This document shows positions 20,790-31,179 of a DNA stretch of 64,000 nucleotides, piece by piece. A program made the position numbers and the translations under genes. Source of the stretch: Forficula auricularia (lineage: Eukaryota > Arthropoda > Insecta > Dermaptera > Forficulidae); NCBI GenBank assembly GCA_024734495.1, contig JALMQS010000225.1, positions 15,150,591-15,214,590 on the forward strand. The letters run 5' to 3'. The notes beneath the pieces are model-generated. The model searched no databases and had not been told where the DNA came from. It saw only the letters and a list, made by a program, of their open reading frames with translations. How positions within the stretch are numbered: position 1 is the first letter of the stretch; the number at the start of each line of letters is the position of its first letter.

Positions 20790-21395
20790 CGGCCCCCTTA
20801 ATACTCCCCTTTCATCTTTGGCGGTCCTGTATCAATTCTGGGCTTATGCTGCATAAGTGTTTCCAAATAGCAAAACCATCGACAGAGCATGTTTATAAAA
20901 CGCAGGATATTTATCCCTGTTCAAATACGTTTAATATGGTAGAACACTTCCAAACCAACTTGATGGAATTTCTCCTTTAACTGTGTTTCACAACACATTT
21001 CACAATGTTCCATTTGTAATCTTCCTGGTAATAAATTCACGTCTAACTCTAATGGCATTACAAATGCTCAAAAAAGCACATTATGTTTTTTAAAAATCCA
21101 GAAATCGATTTTCAAATTCGAGGCTTAAGTCAGATATCAAAGAAGCGTATTTCTCCGCCTCTTCCAGTGTGATGTGTGGTTGCAATGACAATGCAGGAAA
21201 GTGAGTAAAGTTTTTGTCCTCAACTGCTGTCCCAAAGACCAAGTTTCATTTGAAATGCAGAAATATGATCATACATCTTATTAATTAATTGATCTTTCTC
21301 TTGAACACGAGTATTAACGGCATATTTGAAGTAGATCAAACCAATGAATTTTTCAAAAAATGACAGAAATTTCAAATTTCGCTTAGCCATAATTT
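20790..21395 (-). pseudogene. hAT transposase relic (GTF2IRD2/ZBED-like group)
   Basis: Minus strand, several frames. FFEKFIGLIYFKYAVNTRVQ, then KDQLINKMYDHISAFQMKL and LW (about 21390-21240); in another frame TAVEDKNFTHFPAL and HITLEEAEKYASLISDLS (to 21120); in another LELDVNLLPGRLQMEH, LKEKFHQVGLEVFYHIKRI and CRWFCYLETLMQHKP (to 20830). Together these follow the C-terminal half of hAT transposases, including the region where the LKxKF...FY and FGSTYxCE-like dimerisation segments normally sit. Frameshifts and stops make it inactive. The DNA-binding and catalytic N-terminal parts are not seen. Confidence 0.7.
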
Positions 21396-21429
21396 AAAAA
21401 TATATGATACGAACGACTCATGTTGTAAT

Positions 21430-21560
21430 GCTCTTTTTACACCAGAAGGTCCATCCCTAAAGGCCTGTATGAGCTGGCCCCTCCATCATGAAAAGAACAG
21501 AGTAGAAAGGAAAAGAAGCCGGGATCACGAGCCAATCTCAGAAACTTAGATACAATCCAA
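21430..21560 (-). pseudogene. LINE-B 3' terminus
   Basis: Shares (plus-strand spelling) ACACCAGAAGG, CTAAAGGCCTG, GGCCCCTCCATCATGAAAAG with 53250-53320, the 3' end of another LINE copy. Too short to show coding motifs. Confidence 0.55.
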
Positions 21561-21599
21561 TATCCAATTTACTAAGGTTTTAGGGGCTTCGAGCAGTGG

Positions 21600-21755
21600 T
21601 AAATTCTCAAAACGCGATAAATTAGGTTAAATTTATCTCCACTTGAATTTTTTATTACCAGACCCCATACTTACAGAAAAAATATCTGGGTATCGAACCC
21701 GAGACCTCCGGGTTGCCAGCCAGTTATTCTGACCATTACACCATGGAGGCGGACT
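21600..21755 (-). mobile_element. tRNA-Glu-like SINE or tRNA pseudogene
   Basis: Minus strand: CCATGGTGTAATGGTCAG (A box, close to the D-arm of tRNA-Glu), CTGGCTGGCAACC (anticodon arm, mismatched), GGTCTCGGGTTCGATACCC (T arm with B box). Acceptor ends do not pair and the sequence continues into an AT-rich body to about 21600. It abuts the A-rich 3' end of the LINE at 21770. Confidence 0.7.
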
Positions 21756-21769
21756 TTTTTTTAATGCAA

Positions 21770-23000
21770 TCGAATGGAAGAAGGGGTGCACCAGTAAAGA
21801 TGCAGCCCCTATGGATCTCGAAAGACCCTTGCATTACCGAAGAGAAGGGAAAGTTGATTAAGTGAGAGGGTGTAGACGTAGGTGTCTATGCACTCCGGTT
21901 TTGAAGGTTTGAATTATAAGGTGCTGGGAAAGATAGAAGCTGGGAGAGAGTTCAGTTCCTTGAAGTCATGGGATATATGTATTTGCGAATGAAGTGGTCC
22001 GGCACTTTTCTAATTTGACCACGAGAGAGTGTTGGGAGTTGGCAAAACGTGTGCTACGTGCAAAGCATGCTTTGGGGAAATTATTGATTTTATCTCATCA
22101 GAGCACCTGTCGTATGATAGTATCTATAGAAAAGGGGAAGGGCAGAGACATTTCTTCGATGAGCTAGCGAGTCGAGGGAGCGGTAGAGTGAGGGTAGAAT
22201 CGTCAATTAGCCTGACGGCTCGTTTCTGAATTGCATCCAGGGTAACAAGAGAATATTTTGAGGCTCCTCTCCAGAGATGAGAGCCGTATTCGAGACAGGG
22301 GTGGATTTGGGCCTTGTAGATGGTGAGAAGATGTGGGGGCTTGTAAAATCGTTTGGACCCTAAATAAGTAGCCAATCTTCGCTACGGAATTTCGCCACAG
22401 AGGAAATGTGTTCATTCCAAGACAGGTCAGATGCGACAGAGACGCCCAACATGGATAGGCTGTCACACATTTTCAGGGTATTTTGAATCGAAGTGAATAT
22501 CAGGGAAATTTTTATTTTCACCCCTAGAAATTAGACAACTCTTGTTTGCATTAAAGTTAACTAAATTTTGAGAGCACATTTAATCAGTTGTCTAGGTCGA
22601 GAGTGATTGAGGAGGCAACATTGATTCGATTATTCGGGAGTAAGGGTTTGCCGTGCAGAGTGCTATCGTTGGCTTAACAATGAGTGGGGTTTGATGTTTG
22701 ATCGATAAGGTCGTTTATATAAATTCGGAAGAGTGTGGAGGAGATTACAGAGCCTTGGGGAACACCAGCGTTTGTAGAGAACGATTCAGATGATATTCCA
22801 TCCACCACAACTGTGATTCTACGGTTTGTCAGAAAGCTTTCTATCCATTTGCGAAGTGTTGGTGTGAATCCAAAGGCTGTCAGTTTGGCAAGAAGATTTT
22901 TGTGCCAAAACTGGTCAAAAGCTTTGGAGATATCCAGGGCTACAGCGAGGGTTTCTTTTCCGGCCTCTTAGAGAGTTTTGGTGGTATGTTCAATAAAGTT
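21770..23000 (-). pseudogene. LINE-A reverse transcriptase, decayed
   Basis: Minus strand. ALDISKAFDQFWHKNLL (about 22950-22900) is reverse-transcriptase motif A with its Asp. FGFTPTLRKWIESFLTNR and NAGVPQGSVISSTLF (about 22770-22730) give motif B with PQGS. Motif C reads stop-AND where YADD is expected (about 22670), so the catalytic pair is lost. HLTCLGMNTFPL, then YKAQIHPCLEYGSHLW and IQKRAVRLI (22320-22210) are the C-terminal region of Jockey/CR1-type LINEs. The 3' end has CATTCGATTGCATTAAAAA. Frameshifts and stops throughout. The related 3' fragments are 5405-6110 and 26049-26090. Confidence 0.9.
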
Positions 23001-23039
23001 AACATTTATGTTCATTTAACCCACCTCCGCGGGCCGATC

Positions 23040-23400
23040 GATGTAAAAATATGTAGAAGGAGAATTTATCTTTCTCTTCACTCTCTGCAGGTCTGAGCGA
23101 TTCTCTCTCAGAGTAGACTCCTTTCGCTGTCGTGTCTCGGAGTAGACTCTTTTGTCCTGCTCTCTCTCGCTCAGAGAAGACTCGGTCGTTGCTCTCTAAT
23201 TATGCTCTTAAGGGATGTCATTGCTGGTCAATCAATGCTATTTCTACCGGAACTCATCAGGTTCCTCCTTTGTCTTATTATTCAATAAATTACATATGCA
23301 TATATATATATAATTCTAAATAAAAAAATATACACTTTAATTGTTTGACTTCGCACAATTCACGCTCGTCATCGCAAGACCATTGCAAACAAACTACATG
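23040..23400 (+). repeat. CT-rich segment, possible solo LTR
   Basis: CpG- and CT-rich stretch with three spaced copies of GAGTAGACTC (about 23113, 23147; GAGAAGACTC 23176), a polyadenylation-like AATAAATTACA near 23284, and AACAAACTACA at its right edge. The composition differs sharply from its surroundings. I could not fix TG...CA borders or a target duplication, so a solo LTR is only a suggestion. Confidence 0.25.
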
Positions 23401-23404
23401 TAAA

Positions 23405-23690
23405 ATTTCGTTTTGTTATTTAAACTAGTTTTTGAACTAGAGCGTACACAAAAATTTGGTAACGTGCTAGCAGACATTTTGACAAAATAATCCATATTTC
23501 ATAAAATATATTTTTTGATGTTTTTTCTATAAATATTTTTGTAGACCGAAATATAAATTTCGTTCTGTTTTTATCAAAATAGTTTCATGTGATTTTGAGA
23601 TATTTCGAAAAAAACTAATAAAAACTTTTTCATGCACGATTTACTATATTTGACCATACCCTGTGTGGTAAAGTGCAAATGATAATAAAA
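23405..23690 (+). repeat. HME-2 element, fragment
   Basis: Matches 38990-39340: AAACTAGTTTTTGA, CACAAAAATTTGGTAACG, AGACATTTTGACAAAA, TCATGCACGATT and the terminal hairpin ACCATAC-CCT-GTGTGGT (23653-23669), followed by AAAGT. Confidence 0.8.
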
Positions 23691-24189
23691 GCTTTAATCT
23701 GTAAATTAAATATTTATCACAATCTTTAGAAGTTTCCGAAGATATTTCTACTATCATCAACCTTTGATTATGCTGATAAAATTTTTAAATTAAAGTATAG
23801 CTCTTTAATGTAATTTGTTATAACGTTTACTAATTTCGGCCTATTTAAAGCTAATTTGAAAATATCAAGAGTGAACATATTACAGACGTGTGAATTGTAC
23901 ATATAGTAAACAATAGCACCAATATATCATCGGAGATAAAATAACAAAGCTGCAGAAAGCACTCATGGTATCGAGGAATAATTAGTCCGATAATAGGGTG
24001 GCTTTGCAGCTATTCTATATAAATTAGGTAAAGCTAAATGCAAGTATAATGTGCAGGATACCTATATAATAGATAATATTACCAAATTTCAGCTCATATC
24101 AACAACAGTTCAAGATAAAGTAAAGAAAATTTTGAAAATTTTTAAAAACTTTTTAAAATTTAAAATATAAATACTTACTTCTTTTTTTG
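23691..24189. other. AT-rich stretch, no feature seen
   Basis: No coding or shared repeat recognised. Confidence 0.35.
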
Positions 24190-24612
24190 GTAAACAACTC
24201 AAGCTTGAGGACATTTTGCCATAAAAGAACTTAGTCTTTTTGATTTTAAGTCGATTCTTCCACGTTTTCAGTAGAGGTTGCCATTAATAGTCAAAACATC
24301 AAAAATGGAATGCAATAAGGTTATTCCTCTAGTTTTAGATAAGAATCGATCGTTATTTTTGATTTTTAAGTCGATTCCACCATGTCTTCAGCAATGGTTA
24401 CCAATAATAATCAAAGCATCTAATGAAATTCTAATGTAGAATGGTTATTCCTCTACTGTTAAATGAGAATCAATCGCTATTTTTGAATTTAAGTCAACAT
24501 GGACTGCAAATAGCAAGTTATATCCTGATTAATAATAAAGGAATAAACATATTAATATTTTCAAAATGAATTTAGATAACGTTTAGCAACGATCCGTTGC
24601 AAGTTTATTTTT
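24190..24612 (+). repeat. HME element, partial copy 4
   Basis: Two to three ~118-bp units (ATGTCTTCAGCAATGG, GGTTATTCCTC) then the end-B region: ATTAATAATAAAGGAATAAA and hairpin GCAACG-ATC-CGTTGC (24586-24600), followed by GTTTATTTTT. Confidence 0.85.
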
Positions 24613-24756
24613 CCTACGTTTTCATTTGGAATTTCTGAAGTTAGAAAGCAAAGTTTTTAAAATTTATTATTTTTACACCAGGATAAACTCTACACTAGTT
24701 TGGACAACTTTTTAGCTTCTCTGGGCTATATTGGAAAATTACGAGTTGTTTTGGGT

Positions 24757-24942
24757 CATACATCTATATCTATATCTATACTTATTATAATCGGCTTTCG
24801 CGACGATAATTTTTATTTTCATATTTTTAATTTTAAAATCCACTAAACGATCATGATAAATAAAATTTATTAAAATTGAAATTTAAATCTTATTTTTAAA
24901 ACCTACTGTTGAGTCCGAGACTTCACAGCTAGTATTATATAT
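24757..24942 (+). mobile_element. Short Helitron-like element
   Basis: Begins TCTATATCTATATCTATAC after an A, and ends GAGTCCGAGACTTCACAGCTAG before a T. The end includes a short imperfect hairpin about 8 nt before the CTAG. 5'-TC, 3'-CTRR and A/T insertion sites are Helitron rules. The interior is AT-rich and non-coding. Confidence 0.4.
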
Positions 24943-25430
24943 AATAAACTAACGCTAATGATAGCTAATGAGCAAATTGTAGAATACTTTAGTATATAGT
25001 TAACATATTAAAGTAATTTAAGCTTTTTTAATTTATATTAATTTTTTATTATAAAAGTAAAAGACGAGTCAGCAACATAAAATTAAGGAGATATTTTTCT
25101 CAATGTTTTTGAGACGAATAAGTAGATATTGCGGCTTCAAATAAGATTTTATATTAAAGTTCTCAAAATAAATATAAATAATATAATAAATAGCTCATTA
25201 AATATTTTGGATCTAGCTTTATTCCTTGTGTGAATGATTAAATAAAATTATCTAAGAATCATTTAATGAATACCTCTTTGCTAAATAACGTGTAAAATTC
25301 AAAAATTCATTACTCATAAATTAATAGAAAGTTAAAATTATTGTATTTTTGGTAATATTACTGGTATTTTTAGTCGCAATCTAATAAAGTTAGTAAGTTT
25401 AGGATTATTTGTCTGGCCAAATTGATAGCG
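24943..25430. other. AT-rich stretch, no feature seen
   Basis: No coding or shared repeat recognised. Confidence 0.35.
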
Positions 25431-25431
25431 T

Positions 25432-25479
25432 TCTTGGGCTGCATGCGGCCCGCGGGTCGCGGGTTGGACAAATATGCTG
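25432..25479 (-). mobile_element. hAT-type end, unpaired
   Basis: On the minus strand CAGCATATTTGTCCAACCC, then GCGACCCGCGGGCC and GCATGCAGCCC, a widespread hAT terminal form. No partner end was found. Confidence 0.45.
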
Positions 25480-26048
25480 TAAGACTGTAGATCACGTGGT
25501 TCCCAAATTGGTCCACATGGACATCCAGGGACCCACGATGACCTGCAAGGGATCCATGTCAATGAAAAAAAATTGAGGGTCTATGAGAGGTAAATGGGAG
25601 GTCCACGAAGTGAATCTCATTTAAGGAGGTAGTGACTTTAATTTTGGATTTCCATGAATGAAATAATTCACATATACAGATAGATTTGTTGCTTAATTTT
25701 TTAAGTGGAAACATAACAAACAGACTAACAGTATACTGCGGTTTTGTATTCAAACTTATTTATATATTATATAATTAGTAAAGTGGGGATTTTTTAGTGT
25801 ACTATTTTATTCTATATTTACTACAACCAATTATATTTGATTTAAATTGAAATTAATTACATAGTAATTGATTTAGTATGTCTCATAAAATTGACCTAGG
25901 TAAGGGGCTATTTGCTTCGTGGTCGCAATACACTTTGAACTTGTAGGAACTTGCACATAATGATACCAGTATATTCATGTTAACCGCACACGCGCAGTAG
26001 AAATAGTTGTCCAATCTTTTCTCAGAGCTTCGCAAAGACAGCTCAAGA
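25480..26048. other. Intergenic, nothing recognised
   Basis: Less AT-rich to about 25560 (GGTCCACATGGACATCC is a near palindrome), then AT-rich. No coding signal. Confidence 0.35.
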
Positions 26049-26090
26049 AGACTTGTACTTGCCCCCTTTTTTTAATGCAATCGAATGCAA
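26049..26090 (-). mobile_element. LINE-A 3' tail stub
   Basis: Minus strand GCATTCGATTGCATTAAAAA matches the 3' end of the LINE at 21770. An extremely 5'-truncated insertion. Confidence 0.5.
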
Positions 26091-26604
26091 GCCTTGATTT
26101 GTTCAATCCATCAAACAATAAATACAAATGTGAGAGACAAACACATTAATTTGTTTCCAGAGTTTTGAAAAGGAAAGTATTAAGAAAATATTTTCAAAAA
26201 TATAAACTGGTAGTTAGGGACATATAAATTAAAAACTGAAATATAAATTGAATATTAATGAATTTTGTATATGTACATATAAAGCCAGATTAACCTCAAT
26301 TAGCTAAAAGAGCTATCACAATATTATTGCAATTCTCGACTTCATATTGGTGTGAATTTTGATTTTCGGCTCTTGTGTCCATAAACAATTATAAAGGAAC
26401 GTTTGTAAACGATCGAAGAAGAAATAGTATATTACCTCGCCAATATTCAGCCCAGAATTAAAAAAATTGTGAGTCACGTCAAGCTCAAATGTGGCAAAAA
26501 TTAAAATTGTTATTATTTATAAATTTACGAATTTACACATCTTTGTGTAATTGGATATATTTGATAATAAAATTAGATTTAAAACCATTAGCCAGACTAT
26601 TATT
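26091..26604. other. AT-rich stretch, no feature seen
   Basis: No coding or shared repeat recognised. Confidence 0.35.
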
Positions 26605-26608
26605 TTAA

Positions 26609-26747
26609 GGTGCGTTTACACGTAAGAGTTTTTTACTCTAGAGAGTGGCAAATTTATACTCGAGAGTAAAACTCGTAAGTGTAAAAGTCCTCTGAGGATT
26701 CATAATTCTACTCTCGAGAATAAAAAACTCCTCCTTGTAAACGCATC
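26609..26747. mobile_element. TTAA-flanked MITE, 139 bp
   Basis: Bounded by TTAA (26605-26608 and 26748-26751). Terminal inverted repeats GGTGCGTTTACACG and, from the right, GATGCGTTTACAAGG; further inward GAGTTTTTTACTCT on the left and GAGTTTTTTATTCT on the right. TTAA duplication is the piggyBac rule. Non-coding. Confidence 0.8.
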
Positions 26748-26779
26748 TTAATATGTAGTTATTTCAACAAAATTCAATG

Positions 26780-27085
26780 GAGTTAAATTTTGATTTCGAC
26801 ACGGATATAAAAATAAATATTATATTAGAGCTCTGTATATATATAATATACTATTAGAATAAATAAATTTTTTTTAAAGTAAATCTTTATTTTCTTAAAA
26901 TAATCCGAAAACGAGAGGTAGAGGGGACCCTTTGTATCACTTCACCATTTTTGGAGAGGTTCATAAATTTAATTTTTAAGAGAGATATAAAAATAAATAT
27001 TCTATTCGAGCTCTCTATAAAATATACTATTAGAATAAATTAAAATTTCTTAAAAAGTAATACTTTATTTTCTTAAGAAGGGGTT
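26780..27085 (-). repeat. GAGCTC tandem-type repeat, two units
   Basis: Two ~165-bp units (TATTAGAGCTCTGTATATA, GGGGACCCTTTGTATCACTT, CCATTTTTGGAGAGG, AATTTAATTTTTAAGAGAG). Same family, inverted, as the array at 59860-60625. Confidence 0.85.
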
Positions 27086-27364
27086 CTATCCAAAACAGAA
27101 AAACATGGCCAGGCGTCTATGAGACTAAAAGTTTAGGAATCTCTGCTTTACACCCTTCTGTTACCGCATTATCGTTGGTAACGGAACTGTGAGAGGAAGG
27201 TACATGCTCATTTGCTCATGTTTGAAAATGATTTTTCTCTGTCTTTGAGACATTTCTAAACAGGAATCAGAAAAAAATGAATATTTTTGAGTGAATTCAA
27301 TACATATTTCCGTTTCATAGCGATCTGCTCTCGCCGAATATACCAGATGATACCTAGTTAACCA

Positions 27365-28085
27365 AATCCTAATAGAAGAAATCAAAATGAAAATAAACAA
27401 GAATAAAACCAAGGTCCTAGTATGTACAAAAAAAGAACAAACGAGACAGGAATGCATCAAAATTAACCAAGAAAAACCTAGAAGGAGTTAAGGAATTCCG
27501 CTACCTAGGAAGTAAAATAACATGGGATGGGAGGAGCAAAAACGAAATTAAATCAAGAATTGCCCAAGCAAAAATGGGGTTTAATTCAAAACAAAAACTA
27601 CTATGCTCCTCCTCAATCAGCTTAGCAAACAGAAAGTTGCTATTGAAGACATATGTATGGAGCATAGCCATGTACGGGTGTGAAACCTGGACAATTGGAA
27701 AAGCGGAGAGAAAGAGATTGGAGGCTTTCGAAATGTGGTGCTACAGAAGAATGATGAATATCAAATGGATGGATAAAATTACAAAATGAAGAAGTTCTTG
27801 GAAGAATCGGAGAAAGAAGAACCTTGTGGAAGAGTCTGAAGAAGAGAAGAGGTCAGATGATGGGGCACACACTGAGACATGGGGGACTGCTTAGGGATAT
27901 CTTGGAGGGGGAGGTGGAAAGAAAAGGGGAAGGGGAAGACCCAGATTAGAATATTTCAACCAAATAATTGGGGATATGGGATGCCAGACATTTAGAGAGG
28001 TTAAACAGTGACGGGGACAGAGTCGAGTGGAGACGGATTGTTGCATCAAACCAGTCTTAGGACTGTATACTCAATGATGATGATG
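27365..28085 (+). pseudogene. LINE-C reverse transcriptase C-terminus, copy 1
   Basis: Plus strand, RTE-like C-terminal region. NKNKTKVLVCTKKE, frameshifted FRYLGSKITWDGRSKNEI, then MYGCETWTIGKAERKRLEAF, MWCYRRMMNIKWMDKIT, a one-base shift at about 27783, GERRTLWKSLKKRRGQMMGH and DRVEWRRIVASNQS. It ends in a TCAATGATGATGATG tail. 98-99% identical by eye to 55727-56233 but with extra frameshifts and a lost GKKRGRGRPR segment. 5'-truncated. Confidence 0.9.
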
Positions 28086-28089
28086 ACCT

Positions 28090-29160
28090 AGTAATATTTA
28101 AACATAAGTCTTTTAAACCTAATCATAAAATCATAATAAATTAAAAAATACTTTTTACGAAAAGTGTAGCAAATTGTTAAGGGTCTAATATCAATACAAA
28201 TGAACTGTATAATTTTTCATTTATTGAACTTAAGATTATGTAAAAATGCTTTTCTGAAGTAGGTAAATAAAATTCTTTTAAAAAACATTCATTAAATTTG
28301 AACATAGAACGTTTCGGAAAAAATTTCAACCTTTCTCACTTTTAAAACACATAAATTATAAACATTTTTCAAATTCGATAATGTTACAAATTGTCTTGCA
28401 AGGAGTGAATAGATCCCCTCAAAAAAATTAATAATATTTTTGAAAAATAATTATTTATTCTGATAAATTTTCAAAAAAAAAAAAATTATAAAAACCGAAT
28501 TAACAAAAGATGGGTTATAGAAAATATATTATAATTTTCTGAAAGGAAGTTTATTTTAATTAATTTACTATCATTTAGAAGTATTTTCTATTAATGTTGC
28601 TTCTTTGTATGTTTGTCTGTCTATCAGGGGATAGTAAATATAATACAAATCTGAAATTTACAAGTTATGTATAGAGTCATTTTTTCCGAAATCAAAAACC
28701 CAACAATTTTAATCGCATAATTATTTTGAGGAGTATGGATTTTTGGTGGATTAAAAATAAATAATATTTGTTATCATAGGGTATCCCTGTAAAAATCTCT
28801 TTAAGCAGAATTAGACTAAATTTTTTTAATTAAATTAATTTGTGATATAGCGCCAATGTGGCCATAATTAGATCATTTTTGAACCAGTCGGCATTGAGAA
28901 GTGGCTAAAACTTAAAATTAAGAAAAATCTACGAATTCACTCATTATCTCTATAACAACGTCAAATCAAAATGGATTTGATCACCTGTAATTTTTAAGAT
29001 ATAAATAGGGCCTCGGTATGTGATTCTACTCACACACTTGGCCGGCTTATTTTTTATGAATAGTATTTGTTTCTCATTATTTATAATAAATTCAAGAACA
29101 TTATATGGTAGTATATCATATTCGAGGGAATGAAATGCATTTCTCTAAATTTTTTTTTAT
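28090..29160. other. AT-rich stretch, no feature seen
   Basis: No coding, tRNA-like or shared repeat signal recognised over about 1 kb. Confidence 0.4.
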
Positions 29161-29164
29161 TTTT

Positions 29165-29545
29165 TTTGAAGACCACTCACTGAGCTTAAATCTTTCTCCG
29201 AGGACCGCTGAGCAAGAATCACAGTTGAGAGTGCAGTAGGGTCTGCGGACTTCTAGCAACGGTGACAGCTGCGACCGCCTCGGTAATTCCGTCATCGAAG
29301 ACGAGCCAGTCATCCCCAGTCCTTGTACTGGCAGTCGCAGGGTTGACGGACTGGCCTTGGAAGGAGACGCGGGAGCCGCGTGAGCCATCGTCCCGAGTCC
29401 GGAAGTGCCGGACTTCTGTGCAGTTGGATTTCGGGCGCAAAACTGACGACTCTCCGAAACGACCGACGCACGGAGACAACCTTCTGCCCACAATCGATCC
29501 TGAGGATGCATGCGCACAGCCTCCCAGATACGCTCAGCTTCCAAC
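29165..29545. other. GC-rich island with long overlapping frames
   Basis: This ~380-bp stretch is about half G+C and rich in CpG, against about 30% around it. Frames are open on both strands: minus 29544-29116 (142 codons, SPSKASPSTLRLPVQG), minus 29491-29219 (TGDDWLVFDDGITEA) and plus 29229-29573 (VRKCRTSVQLDFGRK). I recognise none of them. T-rich tract plus AG at 29170 could be an acceptor for a plus-strand exon. It could be an exon, a transposon fragment or a recent arrival. Confidence 0.35.
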
Positions 29546-29559
29546 TTCGATTATGATCT

Positions 29560-30160
29560 ATCTATTCGATTAATCCTATACATATATATCTTCTCTAACC
29601 ACTTGTTGAATTTATATTATTTTAGTATACTCCCGGAAAAAATTGAAATTATGGAATAACAATACAACAATACGTATGTATATATTTAAGTATTTAACAT
29701 CTTTTCAGAAAACAAATGAACTAATTTTAAGAAAATCTAATCCATTTTAAACACACGGCTAAGTGCGAGTGACTCACAAACAAAGGGTTCAGCAAAATTT
29801 GTTTTTTCATATATCGTCGGCTTAAAGTGTAAACCTGCTAACCCCATTTTTTATCATATATGACGTATTATTACCGTTCGAAAGAAAAAGAGATGCAGCA
29901 TCGTCCAAGTAAAACTGCTACTTAAAATTAGGATTGTAAGTTGTAGAAAATAAATGTGAAAAATAGTTTTTTCCATAACAATAATATTAAATTTTGTTTG
30001 TTTTTTCTCTGCCCTGTAAAATTTCTTTGTTGTGAGTAGGCAGGTTTACTCTCTAAGGCTATGTGTCATTTAAACTAATTATTTTATAGCAACTAAAATT
30101 ATTTAACAAGAAAAAAATCAATGAGGTTGTCCTCTGAATTAATGCAAATAAACATTTTTT
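29560..30160. other. AT-rich stretch, no feature seen
   Basis: Sits between two GC-rich islands; no signal recognised. Confidence 0.35.
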
Positions 30161-30164
30161 TATT

Positions 30165-30350
30165 AATTGCCTTCGGGAACTACGTGCCTATTTAACCAGT
30201 CATTACAGATCCGTTGGACCCCCAATGTGTGGCCCACTCGGGGGCACAGTAGGCCAAGTAATGCATCCCAGACAGATCCCTCTGAAACTAGCCAAGAGGC
30301 ACAGCGAATACCCGGCGAGGACAGTGCAACAAGAGACGTTACTTGTCTTT
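30165..30350. other. GC-rich island, second
   Basis: About half G+C. The plus frame ends at a stop at 30352 (PSGTTCLFNQSLQIRWTPN; GEDSATRDVTCL). The minus strand is also open (SPGIRCASWLVSEGSVWD). Not recognised. Its closeness and similar composition to 29165-29545 suggest the two belong together. Confidence 0.3.
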
Positions 30351-30369
30351 AAATATACCTCATGAGGTC

Positions 30370-30720
30370 ATGAGGGGTTTAAAGAAAGAAGGGTTATTTA
30401 AATAACTAACATCACTAGAAAATATAAAAGATAACAACATTAGAATATATAGGAAAAAAAACTATAAACATGAAGAACAAAAACAATATATTTTTAATGA
30501 TATAAACTATATAATGACTAAAACGTAATCAATTAATAATATAAATGATAATAAATTAATAATATGAATGATAAATTTATGATACGAATTAAAATTGGAA
30601 CCCAGTAGATATATTATGTGTTTTAATGACATTTTTTCTTATAGGGTATTCGTCAGAGAGGTAGCCCAAAAGAGCCCCTGAACAAGTGTGGAACTCTTGT
30701 TTTTCTTCCAATTTTTAAGT
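30370..30720. other. AT-rich stretch, no feature seen
   Basis: No signal recognised. Confidence 0.35.
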
Positions 30721-30813
30721 AAAAACTGTCAATTTTTCGTTTTCATGCCCTCAGCCGAGAAAAACATGATTTTTAAAGAATTTGGTGTTGGTACTTGGTG
30801 AAACATTTTTTTA

Positions 30814-30899
30814 AAATTATTGGATAAAAAATACTTGGTAGGTTTCACATTAAGACTGAAAAATGTGAAACCTACCAAGTATTTTTTATCCAATAATTT
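30814..30899. repeat. Perfect 37-bp hairpin
   Basis: Arms 30814-30850 and 30863-30899 are exact inverted copies (outer AAATTATTGG, inner GGTTTCACAT) around a 12-nt loop. GAGAAAAACATG occurs outside both arms (30756 and 30900), and a worn third piece ACTTGGTGAAACAT lies at 30793. Confidence 0.95.
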
Positions 30900-31021
30900 G
30901 AGAAAAACATGGTTAATGTCACCAGCCATAAAACGCATTATTGTAAAGACAATAAAGGTGGTCCCTTAGACCGATTCTATATAGGTATGAATGGTGTTAT
31001 CAGAGCTGGATCTAAGCCTTT

Positions 31022-31076
31022 TGTCAGAGAGAGAGAGAGGGGGGGGGCAAGGTTCAATATGCCCCCCCCCCCCAAT
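31022..31076. repeat. GA/G/C low-complexity run
   Basis: (AG)n, then nine G, then thirteen C within 50 bp. Followed by GGCGTAGCCAGAATAT, a motif also at 48546 that resembles the end of a DNA transposon. Confidence 0.7.
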
Positions 31077-31179
31077 GGCGTAGCCAGAATATTTCCATAG
31101 GGGTCAATCCTCAAAGCAAAATATTTAGTGGATTTATAAAACACGCCCCTTAGCGAGGGCGGCAAGAACTAGAATGGCA

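Noticed and set aside
21680..21755. Functional tRNA-Glu gene on the minus strand
   Set aside because: D and T arms resemble tRNA-Glu, but the anticodon would be GGC, the anticodon stem has mismatches and the acceptor ends do not pair.
23241..23275. Hammerhead core (CTGATGAG and GAAA) on the minus strand
   Set aside because: No stem II joins the two boxes; the visible GGAAC/GTTCC hairpin encloses CTGATGA itself.
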